Assembly (NCBI RefSeq): GCF_002723935.1
Contig: NZ_BEWM01000003.1
Coordinates: forward strand, 248,001-312,000
Direction: 5' to 3'
DNA length: 64,000 nucleotides
Source: Gluconobacter cerinus
Lineage (GTDB): Bacteria > Pseudomonadota > Alphaproteobacteria > Acetobacterales > Acetobacteraceae
The notes beneath the pieces are model-generated. The model did no database searches, had not been told where the DNA came from, and saw only the letters and a list, made by a program, of their open reading frames with translations. Positions 56,813 through 64,000 of this stretch are shown here, piece by piece. Numbering within the stretch: the first letter of the stretch is position 1; every line of letters begins with the position of its first letter. Position numbers and translations under genes: made by a program.

Positions 56813-57312
56813 GGTGTCTCCTGGGAGTCGTTTTTTCCGGGAGACGCGTCTGCGTCCCCGGTTATGGGGTTCATGTCGGCGAGGATCTTCGAGAAAGCCT
56901 CGACCTCGCGGAAGTCGCGATAAACGCTGGCGAAGCGGACATAAGCCACACCGTCCACCTCGCGCAATGCGTCCATCGCAAGTTCGCCGATACGATGTGA
57001 AGAAATATCCTGCTCTCCGGACGCTTCAAGCTGCCGGACAAGCCCATTGACCAGGCGTTCCTGTCGCTCTTCTTCAACGGGGCGTTTGCGCAAAGCGACG
57101 CGGATCGAACGGCTGAGCTTGTCCCGATCGAAGGGGACACGCCGGCCATCTGCCTTGATAACGTTCAACTCGCGAAGCTGGACACGCTCTACAGTTGTGA
57201 AGCGCTGTGTGCAGACCGAGCAGACGCGCCGACGTCTGATCGCGGTCCCGTCTTCACTGGACCGGCTGTCCTTTACCTGAGTGTCGTCGTGTCCGCAGAA
57301 AGGGCAACGCAT
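56809..57312 (-). CDS. nrdR: Transcriptional repressor NrdR
   Basis: 167 residues. A zinc ribbon ([15 protein letters not shown]...CSVCTQRF) is followed by an ATP-cone (about 47-137, beginning [16 protein letters not shown]). NrdR senses nucleotides and represses ribonucleotide reductase operons. No NrdR box was recognised nearby. It starts the operon with nusB and thiL. Confidence 0.94.
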   Translation of the reverse strand: MRCPFCGHDDTQVKDSRSSEDGTAIRRRRVCSVCTQRFTTVERVQLRELNVIKADGRRVPFDRDKLSRSIRVALRKRPVEEERQERLVNGLVRQLEASGEQDISSHRIGELAMDALREVDGVAYVRFASVYRDFREVEAFSKILADMNPITGDADASPGKNDSQETP

Positions 57313-57419
57313 GAACAGTCCTGATCGTTCGGGCCTTGTCGGGGCCAGGAAAATAGGAGCAGTTTACCGGATCATCCGTTCTGGCCCAAATGGGCCTGTC
57401 CGTTACCGGGAGACTATCG

Positions 57420-57887
57420 TTGAAACGGGTATCTGCGGCTTTTGCTGTCTTATTATCGCTCTCTGCTGTTCCTGCTTTTGCGCAGGACACTGGCGCTCTG
57501 CCAGTTGCACAGCATAATCGCCAAAAAATTGTCGTTCTGGATGGAACACTTGCCCCGTCGAAGCATGATGACACACGGGCCAATGCGTATTTCACGATTC
57601 GCAATGATGATGACAGTGATCATCTGTTGAAGGGCATCACGTCACCGGCCTGCTCCACCATCACGGCGCATCACACGAACCAGGAGCAGACGCAGGCGAC
57701 GAATGATCTGTTTTCGCATCTGGCCCTGCCCCATAACTCAGACATGATATTTCCGGTTTCCGGTTATCATCTGCTGTGCGGTGGTGTGCAGCAGGGTCTT
57801 CAGATCGGACAGAAAGTACCGTTTACCTTCGAGTTCCTCGATGGTGACAGCATAACGATCGGTTTTACGGTCGAAGCGGCCAAATAA
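57420..57887 (+). CDS. PCuAC-like periplasmic copper chaperone with atypical ligands
   Basis: 155 residues from TTG 57420, with GGGAG eight bases upstream. The signal ends at VPAFAQ. The cupredoxin-like body includes NAYFTIRNDDDSDHLLKGI and SGYHLLCGG, matching PCu(A)C. The copper motif H-x-M plus H-M usually reads with methionines; here the first region is TAHHTNQ (His84-His85) and the second YHLLC (His117, Cys120), with Met109 the only nearby Met and Cys78 elsewhere. A different metal site or a disulfide (Cys78-Cys120) is possible. Confidence 0.75.
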   Translation: MKRVSAAFAVLLSLSAVPAFAQDTGALPVAQHNRQKIVVLDGTLAPSKHDDTRANAYFTIRNDDDSDHLLKGITSPACSTITAHHTNQEQTQATNDLFSHLALPHNSDMIFPVSGYHLLCGGVQQGLQIGQKVPFTFEFLDGDSITIGFTVEAAK

Positions 57888-57895
57888 ACTGATTT

Positions 57896-57930
57896 GGAGA
57901 TCTCAGGCCATGATGGTGGCTGAGATCTCC
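57896..57930. terminator. Perfect 11-bp inverted repeat between convergent genes
   Basis: GGAGATCTCAG and CTGAGATCTCC (57896-57906 and 57920-57930) enclose a 13-base loop, overlapping the recQ stop codon. There is only a weak T-rich flank, so it is a possible terminator for both the PCuAC-like gene and recQ. Confidence 0.55.
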
Positions 57931-59753
57931 TTGATAACGGCCAGAACCGATTCGCCGTACCGGTCGAGTTTCGAGGCCCCGACCCCTTTGATACTGCCGA
58001 GTTCTTGATGGCTGACGGGGTGTTCTCTTGCGATGTCCCGAAGAACCGAATCGTGGAAAATGACGTAAGGGGGAATTTCCTGCTCCCGCGCTTCTGAAAG
58101 GCGCCATTGTCGCAGCGCATCGAAAACAGATTTTTCTTCTGCGGAAAGATTGTCGTTTTCCGGATTGGTGGTCGGAGACCGAGCAATAAGGCTCTGCTTG
58201 GCGTCCAGTCGCAAAGAGACCCTTTCTTCCCCACGAAGGATTGGCCGCGCAATCTCGCTCTGAAGCGCAAGGCTTCCATGTTCGCCGTGCGTTCGGATTG
58301 CACCGCGCGCAATGAGCTGTCTGACTACGGCACGCCACCAGTTCTCGGTCTGATCCTTCCCGATCCCGAACACTGAAAGGTGCTGATAGGCGTGACGTTC
58401 GATGGTTTCGTTGGTTTTGCCGCGTAAGACGTTGGTGAGCTGGACGGCGCCGAGGCGTTGCCCTGTGCGATAAATGGCTGACAAAACTTTCTGCGCGGCC
58501 TCGGTGCCATCGAATGTGGACACGGGATTGATGCAGTTGTCGCAATGGCCACAGGGAGAGGACAGATTTTCTCCAAAGCAGGCAAGAAGCGCTTGTGTCC
58601 GGCAGCCTGTGGTTTCCGTGAGGGCAATCATGCTCTCCAGACGGGACTGCATGACGCGCTTTTCGTTGTCAGGCGCGCTTGACTGCTCCAGCCAGTGTCG
58701 CGCGCGAGCCATATCCTCACCGCCATAAAGCAGGAGCGTGTCTGACTTCTCACCATCACGCCCTGCCCGTCCAATCTGCTGGTAATAGGCTTCCGGAGAG
58801 GATGGCATGTCCAAGTGTACAACACAGCGGACGTCCGGGCGATCAATGCCCATTCCGAACGCTACTGTGGCAACAATGACCATGTCTTCGCCAGAGCGGA
58901 ACCGCATAAGGGTCGCGCGTTTTTCAATGGGAGACAGACCTGCGTGAAACGGAAGCGCAGTCAGGCCTTTGCCCCGCAGCATTGTTGCTACACGTTCGGT
59001 CTTGTTACGGCTTCCACAGTAGACGATGGCAGCACCGCTCCGATGGCTTTCCAGTGCCTCGGTCAGCTGCTTGCTTTCGCCTCCCTTTGGGCGGGCTTCC
59101 ATGAAAAGATTAGGCCTGTGAAAGCTCGCCATCAGGACGCGTGCATCGGGCATCCCGAGAACATTCAGGATATCGTCGCGTGTGCGTGGGTCAGCCGTTG
59201 CCGTTAGAGCAATACGGGGGACGTTCGGGAAGAGTTCAGGAAGCGACGCAAGGGCTCGATATTCCGGTCGGAATTCGTGCCCCCATGCAGAAACGCAGTG
59301 AGCCTCGTCAATCGCGATCAGGGAAATACGGCGCTTGGAGAGAAAGTTGCTGGTCGCGGGCTGTAAAAGCCGTTCCGGCGAAATGTACAGGATGTCGATC
59401 TGATTATTGCGAAGATCCTGATGCAGGATGTCGCGCTCTTCAGCGTCCAGCTCGGAATGAAGGGCTGCGGCACGGATACCGAGCTGCCTCAGGCCGGCTA
59501 CCTGATCGTCCATCAGGGCAATCAGGGGAGAAATAACGAGACCCATGCCGTCCCGACATAATGCGGGAACCTGATAGCAGAGGCTTTTTCCTCCACCTGT
59601 GGGCATCAGGACGAGAACGTCTTCGCCCCGCATGACAGTTTCAACGGCCTCTCCCTGGAGGCCGCGAAATCCTGGAAACCCGAACACGTCTGCAAGGACC
59701 TGTTCGGGAGATTGGCCCGGTCTGGCCGCAGGGTGGTTTTGTCCCTCCGTCAC
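57903..59753 (-). CDS. recQ: ATP-dependent DNA helicase RecQ
   Basis: 616 residues from GTG 59753, with GGAG upstream and 13 bp after the lipoprotein stop; the frame stays open 38 codons further but through that gene. Helicase motifs: MPTGGGKSLCYQ (I), IDEAHC (II, DEAH type), TATA (III), GMGIDRPDVR and QQIGRAGRD (V-VI). The RQC zinc Cys are in CFGENLSSPCGHCDNC and an HRDC domain is near the end (about 530-605). Confidence 0.93.
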   Translation of the reverse strand: MTEGQNHPAARPGQSPEQVLADVFGFPGFRGLQGEAVETVMRGEDVLVLMPTGGGKSLCYQVPALCRDGMGLVISPLIALMDDQVAGLRQLGIRAAALHSELDAEERDILHQDLRNNQIDILYISPERLLQPATSNFLSKRRISLIAIDEAHCVSAWGHEFRPEYRALASLPELFPNVPRIALTATADPRTRDDILNVLGMPDARVLMASFHRPNLFMEARPKGGESKQLTEALESHRSGAAIVYCGSRNKTERVATMLRGKGLTALPFHAGLSPIEKRATLMRFRSGEDMVIVATVAFGMGIDRPDVRCVVHLDMPSSPEAYYQQIGRAGRDGEKSDTLLLYGGEDMARARHWLEQSSAPDNEKRVMQSRLESMIALTETTGCRTQALLACFGENLSSPCGHCDNCINPVSTFDGTEAAQKVLSAIYRTGQRLGAVQLTNVLRGKTNETIERHAYQHLSVFGIGKDQTENWWRAVVRQLIARGAIRTHGEHGSLALQSEIARPILRGEERVSLRLDAKQSLIARSPTTNPENDNLSAEEKSVFDALRQWRLSEAREQEIPPYVIFHDSVLRDIAREHPVSHQELGSIKGVGASKLDRYGESVLAVIKEISATIMA

Positions 59754-59766
59754 TCCGGGCTCCGGC

Positions 59767-60174
59767 TCAAAGACCCGGTGTGATCGTGATGGAGACGCGA
59801 CGCAGCGCAACGTGGGAGGCGTCGATGGTTGTCTCTGGTTCTGGCTTGATCTCGATTTTCGCACCATTCACGCCGTCATTGGCAAGCTGTGTTGCAACGG
59901 CCTGCGCGCGGCTGTCTGCAAGCTCCTTAAGAACGGCCGGATCACCGTTCATGCCAGCAGAACCGGAAACGCGGATGCTCTGAGCGTGCTCATTGCGTGC
60001 TGCTGTGGCAGCTTTTGTGACAACTGCCTGAGCAACCGGGCTCAGTGAGACGGAATCACGGTCGAAAAAAACAACGTAGCTGTCGCGTGTCGGCTGGTCG
60101 GCACAACCGGCCAGAGCGGCGGTCAGGACGAAAGCCGGAGCCGCAATACGGATGGAAGAAAGGATACGAACCAT
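59767..60174 (-). CDS. OmpA-like lipoprotein
   Basis: 135 residues with a lipobox LAGC (Cys24). The rest is a single OmpA_C domain: LADSRAQAVATQLANDG and a final VALRRVSITI; the N-x-x-L-S-x-x-R-A helix is conserved in part, but the Asp of the usual T-D-x-x-G peptidoglycan-binding loop is not clear (SGSAGMNGD). It would sit in the outer membrane facing peptidoglycan. It precedes recQ by 13 bp. Confidence 0.8.
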   Translation of the reverse strand: MVRILSSIRIAAPAFVLTAALAGCADQPTRDSYVVFFDRDSVSLSPVAQAVVTKAATAARNEHAQSIRVSGSAGMNGDPAVLKELADSRAQAVATQLANDGVNGAKIEIKPEPETTIDASHVALRRVSITITPGL

Positions 60175-60233
60175 GGCGTTACGTCCTGAGAGAAAGAATT
60201 GAGGCTCCTAGGTGCCTTGTCGGCAGAGTCTGG

Positions 60234-61907
60234 TCAACCTGCGCTTGAAACTACCTGTCCGTTCTCAAGGCGCCAGATGCGATCCAGCCTTTCAACGCCT
60301 GTCAGGCGATGAGCTATCAGCAGAACGCTGCGGCCTTCTGCAACGTTGTTCAGGGTCTCCAGGAACGCCTTCTCGGTATCCGCATCGAGGCCTGTTGCAG
60401 GTTCATCGAGGATCAGTATCGGGGCGTCTGACAGCAGGACACGGGCGAGTGCTATGCGCCGTCCCTGCCCGCCGGAGAGTTTCGATCCGCTTTCACCAAT
60501 CCATGTATCCAGACCTTCAGGAAGGCTGTGCACCAGATCCGCGACTTTCGCCTGATCGAGAGCATTCCAGAGTGCGGCTTCTGGAATATCGGTGCGACCG
60601 AGAAGAAGGTTATTGCGGATCGTATCATCAAAAAGGTGGCTGGACTGCGAGAGCCACGCGACCTGAGAGCGCAATGCGTCGTTGTTCAGATTGGCAATAT
60701 TTTCGCCACCCAGACGAATTTCTCCGCGTTCAGGTGCAACAACTTTCAGAATCAGCGCTGCAAGACTACTTTTTCCGGCACCTGAGGGGCCAATCAGCGC
60801 TGCGCGCTCGCCCTGCCGAAGAGAGAGGGTGAGATCGCGAAAAACTGGTTCCCGATTCGGAGTCCATCGAAAGGTTACCCTATCGACTTTGATGTCTCGT
60901 CCAGATGGAAGCGGCGTTGTTCCCTCGGCGACAGTCGGGGTCTTCTCGGCCACTTCCATGATGCGTTCAGCACCGTACGAAACCTGGCCATATAACAGGC
61001 CTGCACGAGAGAGGCCCGTCACGCCTTCCAGGGCGGTAATGGCGACAAAAAGTGCTGCGATTCCAGCAACTGGTGCGGCCTGCTGGAAAATCAGACCTGC
61101 GACTGCACAGAGAATGATAGCGATACCTGCTTTGGCGACCAGACCAGCCACCAGATTTGTCAGCGCCATGCGGATGGCCTGTCTGCGCTGGGCAGAGAAC
61201 AGGGCTTCCTGGCGTTCAGTCACCGCGTTTGCAAGGACGTCTTCGGCGCCAAAAGCACGAGCTTCTCGGAGACCTGACGTCAGATCAAGAGCTGCTACGC
61301 GCAGATCCGCCTCAGCGTGAAGAATGTCCGGGCCAAAACGCCGTGACACTCGGGTTGCCACCCAAGGCATGGCGAAAGCAAGGACCGCGAATAGTACTGT
61401 TGTGAGCAAGCCGGGGAGTGTTCCAGCTTTAAGCCAGACAAACGCGGCAACTGGCAGCGTCAGAACAGCGGACGCCATCGGGACTAGAATGCGCAGGTAG
61501 AGATTGTCGAGCGTCTGGACGTCCGAGACCAGACGAGACAGGAGATCTCCAGAGCGTTGGAAGCCAAGGCCTGCTGCTGCGCCTTTTGCGAGACGGCGAT
61601 AGAACCACACGCGCAGGTCTGACAGGGCGCGGAACATCGCATCATGCGTATATAGGCGTTCCAGATATCGCAGGACGATCTGGGAGGCACCGGCTGCCTG
61701 TAACAGCATCGACCCAGCAGCAATCCCTACGGCTGCAGCCGCAACGCGACTACCGGCCTGCCCCATCAGAGCCAGACTGGAACATACAGCCAGTTCTGCA
61801 ATGACGATGCCTGTAATCAGGCGGCCGTAATGTGGCTTCCAGACGCGGATAATACGCGAAAGAGCCGTGCTGTTCTCCGGGCGCTGCGATTGAAGAGAAG
61901 CGCTCAT
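60234..61907 (-). CDS. cydC: Cysteine/glutathione ABC exporter subunit CydC
   Basis: 557 residues: six membrane helices in the first 320, then an ATPase with GPSGAGKSS (Walker A), LSGGQGRRIALAR and ILILDEPATGLD. CydDC exports cysteine and glutathione to the periplasm and supports cytochrome bd assembly. Its ATG overlaps the cydD stop (ATGA). Confidence 0.9.
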   Translation of the reverse strand: MSASLQSQRPENSTALSRIIRVWKPHYGRLITGIVIAELAVCSSLALMGQAGSRVAAAAVGIAAGSMLLQAAGASQIVLRYLERLYTHDAMFRALSDLRVWFYRRLAKGAAAGLGFQRSGDLLSRLVSDVQTLDNLYLRILVPMASAVLTLPVAAFVWLKAGTLPGLLTTVLFAVLAFAMPWVATRVSRRFGPDILHAEADLRVAALDLTSGLREARAFGAEDVLANAVTERQEALFSAQRRQAIRMALTNLVAGLVAKAGIAIILCAVAGLIFQQAAPVAGIAALFVAITALEGVTGLSRAGLLYGQVSYGAERIMEVAEKTPTVAEGTTPLPSGRDIKVDRVTFRWTPNREPVFRDLTLSLRQGERAALIGPSGAGKSSLAALILKVVAPERGEIRLGGENIANLNNDALRSQVAWLSQSSHLFDDTIRNNLLLGRTDIPEAALWNALDQAKVADLVHSLPEGLDTWIGESGSKLSGGQGRRIALARVLLSDAPILILDEPATGLDADTEKAFLETLNNVAEGRSVLLIAHRLTGVERLDRIWRLENGQVVSSAG

Positions 61908-63595
61908 GCTGCTTGCTCCGTATAGGAGATAACGCGACCCTTGCTGAGAACAAGGTGGCGACCATGGAACTTCTGGGCCTGCGCAGAATGTGTACAGAGA
62001 ACCACTGTTCGCCCCTCAGCCAGACGATGAAGGCTGGTCAGGATGTCTGCCTCTGTCGCCGGGTCCAGATGTGATGTGGGTTCGTCCAGAAGCAGAAGTG
62101 GCGCGTTCTTGAGGAAAGCTCTGGCAATCGCAATGCGCTGGGCCTGTCCGCCTGAAAGACCAAACCCGCCTTCTCCGATCCGCGTTTCCAAGCCTTCGGG
62201 AAGATGCGGGATATAGCTATCCATTGCTGCGTGAGAAATTGCTGACTGCAACTCCTGGTCGGAAGCCTCAGGTTTAGCGAAAAGAATGTTCTCGCGAATT
62301 GTTCCTGCAAAAAGGACCGGTTTCTGCCCGATCCAGCTAATGCGGGATGAAATCTGTCGTGGCGTCAGGGTGGCCATGTTTGTGCCGTCCAGAAGGATGC
62401 GGCCCTGTGTCGGGTCTACAAAACCCAGAAGAAGTTCGAGAAGTGTGGATTTGCCCGCGCCCGATGGCCCTTCCAAAATCAATGTCTCGCCGGCCGGGAG
62501 CGTGAAGCTCACGTTTTCGATCACGGGACCGCGTTCTTCGTTCCAGGAAAACGACAGGTTTTCAGCGGTCACGGTGAGGCCACGACCATTCTGTACAGCA
62601 GCAAGTGCGGGCGTTGACGACAGTTCTTCAGGAAGGTCAGCCAACTCATGCATAGCCTCGGCGGCTGCTGTCGCATGGGCGCGATCCTGATAAGCCGCAG
62701 ACAAGGCACGAAAAGAGGCGAATGCTTCTGGCACAAGAAGAATGGCGTAAAGGGCTCGTGTCAGGGCAATTTCAGGCGTCGCGCTGCTAAGGCTATGGCT
62801 CTGGGTGATGACGATCAACACCAGCGCTACGACCATGGCGATATCTGTCGTAGCGGATGCAATGAAGGCAATACGCAGGACCTTCATGGTCCGTAGGCGG
62901 AGATCATCGGCACTCGCTGCCAGCGCCTGGGCTTCACGTTCCGTGCTGCCAGACAGAACAATCGTAGCAATTCCCTTAACGCGATCCAGAAAGCGCGTCT
63001 GCAGACGTGTCATCGCCAGAAACTGACGGCGGGACGCAACGGCAGTGGCGATCCCGAAGAATGCCTGAAAGACCGGAAGGGACGCGCAGCAGATTGCGAG
63101 GATGATGCCCGCACGATGGTTCTGCCAAAAGACAGCCGCAACAACGATCCATTGTGAGACGAGCCAAAGCGCAGATGCCGGGAGCCAACGTGCGAAATAC
63201 CCATCCAGCGCTTCCACGCGATCCACAAGGGTGGAGGCGATTGCCGAGCTGTGTTGCCGACGCAGAAGCGCAGGACCTTCGCCAATAATGCGGGCCATGA
63301 TTTCAGAACGAAGTCGGCGGCGGGCTGAAAGACTTGCGGACGATGCTCTGATGTCCTGCACTGCCGTCAGGCCTACGCGGATCACGCTCACGGCAATGAA
63401 CATTCCGATAGCCGGAGGTGCGTTGCCCGGATGTCCGGTCAGAATGGCGGCAAGTGTCCGGGCCAGAGCCCATGCCTGCAGAAGACCCAGGAGAGTCGAG
63501 AGCAGTCCGAGGATCACTATAACGGAGGTCAGGGAACGGCTGGCACGCCCCTGAGCTTTTATCCACGCTTTTGCGATTGTCTTGTCGGCCTTCAT
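61904..63595 (-). CDS. cydD: Cysteine/glutathione ABC exporter subunit CydD
   Basis: 563 residues from ATG 63595 (AGGGA before it; a start 11 codons upstream lacks this). Membrane domain to about 330, then Walker A GPSGAGKSTLLELL, signature LSGGQAQRIAIARAF and Walker B LLLLDEPTSHLD. It pairs with cydC. The preceding gene is a sensor kinase, 84 bp upstream. cydAB are not in view. Confidence 0.9.
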   Translation of the reverse strand: MKADKTIAKAWIKAQGRASRSLTSVIVILGLLSTLLGLLQAWALARTLAAILTGHPGNAPPAIGMFIAVSVIRVGLTAVQDIRASSASLSARRRLRSEIMARIIGEGPALLRRQHSSAIASTLVDRVEALDGYFARWLPASALWLVSQWIVVAAVFWQNHRAGIILAICCASLPVFQAFFGIATAVASRRQFLAMTRLQTRFLDRVKGIATIVLSGSTEREAQALAASADDLRLRTMKVLRIAFIASATTDIAMVVALVLIVITQSHSLSSATPEIALTRALYAILLVPEAFASFRALSAAYQDRAHATAAAEAMHELADLPEELSSTPALAAVQNGRGLTVTAENLSFSWNEERGPVIENVSFTLPAGETLILEGPSGAGKSTLLELLLGFVDPTQGRILLDGTNMATLTPRQISSRISWIGQKPVLFAGTIRENILFAKPEASDQELQSAISHAAMDSYIPHLPEGLETRIGEGGFGLSGGQAQRIAIARAFLKNAPLLLLDEPTSHLDPATEADILTSLHRLAEGRTVVLCTHSAQAQKFHGRHLVLSKGRVISYTEQAA

Positions 63596-63679
63596 GATCC
63601 CTGCATATAGGTCGCAAAGTCGCCACAAGACAGTCTTTGACGCATTTCTTGCTGCTTATTTAGATTTTAAGTGGTTATT

Positions 63680-64000
63680 TCAGGAGTCGGACGGGCTGCC
63701 GGAGCCTGCGGACGATGGCGACTCTTCGCTGTGGATTGCTTTATGGGCAATCGCGACAGCTGTTGGCGACGGATCTGCGGGTACGAACTTCATGTTGTAC
63801 CATGTGCCGTCCTCATTTGAGATGAGAAGATCCGCATTGATCTGGCGGGCAAATCCCCGGATCAACTGAATGCCAATCCCTTCCCGTCTGTTCCGTGATT
63901 CGGTCGCGCGGGACGCTTCGAGCCCGATCCCGTCATCTCCGAGCTCAAATTCTACCAACCCGGATTTGTCGGCAGGCGGATTTTTGACGCGATGAAGCGA
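63680..64000 (-). CDS. C-terminal part of a sensor histidine kinase, cut by window edge
   Basis: The open frame enters from beyond the right edge and ends at 63680, giving 106 residues. The ATP-binding domain is recognised by DDGIGLEAS (G1 box) and GIGIQLIRGFARQINADLLI (G2), followed by DGTWYNMKF. This arrangement resembles the HWE/HisKA_2 class. The last 30 residues are a low-complexity Ser/Glu/Pro tail. Confidence 0.75.
   Translation of the reverse strand, partial: SLHRVKNPPADKSGLVEFELGDDGIGLEASRATESRNRREGIGIQLIRGFARQINADLLISNEDGTWYNMKFVPADPSPTAVAIAHKAIHSEESPSSAGSGSPSDS

Noticed and set aside
57383-57396. GGCCC-AAAT-GGGCC palindrome between nrdR and the PCuAC-like gene
   Set aside because: Short, GC-rich and close to what chance gives at this base composition; no repeated copy was noticed.

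Overview
The window reads as chromosomal DNA of an acetic acid bacterium (Alphaproteobacteria, Acetobacteraceae), most likely Gluconobacter or a close relative. This is judged from gene content and remembered protein families, not from a database search. Pointers are the alphaproteobacterial order tolC–popZ-like–valS, the mutM–rpsT–dnaA synteny, a zinc-free type of methionyl-tRNA synthetase, a cytosolic glucokinase, and a secreted alpha-amino acid ester hydrolase whose catalytic triad spacing matches the Acetobacter turbidans enzyme. Coding density is high, nearly all genes are housekeeping genes, and there is no insertion sequence, prophage, CRISPR array or rRNA.

Layout. 1–2.8 kb: envelope-lipid genes (partial undecaprenyl-diphosphatase, an MCE/MlaD protein, an ATP-grasp ligase of unknown substrate, a DedA protein). 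2.9–10.75 kb: a tightly overlapping plus-strand operon of peptidoglycan enzymes followed by tmk, holB, metG, tatD and a metallo-hydrolase, closed by a strong bidirectional terminator. 10.8–14.3 kb: a porin divergent from a POT-family transporter, with a repeat-rich control region between them. 14.3–36.2 kb: an unbroken run of minus-strand genes which, in transcription order, is mutM, rpsT, dnaA, dnaN, recF, gyrB, a DUF3108 protein, glmU, glmS, a YdiJ-type dehydrogenase, a large membrane protein, thiO, thiS, thiG, thiE and a Na+/H+ antiporter. 36.2–41.7 kb: plus-strand ubiE, coaBC, dut and an ABC transporter. 41.7–52.2 kb: msrA, the ester hydrolase, ilvD, a small alpha/beta hydrolase, valS, a PopZ-like protein, tolC and tRNA-Cys. 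52.2–64 kb: glk, an SDR divergent from a YghO/ceramide-synthase-like acyltransferase, nrdR-nusB-thiL, a PCuAC-like protein, recQ, an OmpA-like lipoprotein, cydDC and the end of a sensor kinase.

Functional themes. Cell-wall synthesis and turnover recur (glmU, glmS, UppP, DedA, MltB, RlpA, a D,D-carboxypeptidase). The dnaA-dnaN-recF-gyrB block sits beside a transcription-direction switch at about 36.17 kb, and two tandem DnaA-box matches lie in the rpsT–mutM gap, so this may be an origin-proximal region. Thiamine synthesis is split between thiOSGE and thiL.

The points most worth a second look are: the divergent SDR/acyltransferase pair as possible sphingolipid genes; the TGGCA-N3-TGCCA operator cluster before the POT gene; the tandem DnaA boxes; the ABC ATPase with a degenerate signature motif; the RlpA protein that lacks the DRGP aspartate; the 18-bp palindrome ahead of dedA; and the uncharacterised ATP-grasp/DedA pair. 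I did not find a clear-cut unprecedented multi-gene system.
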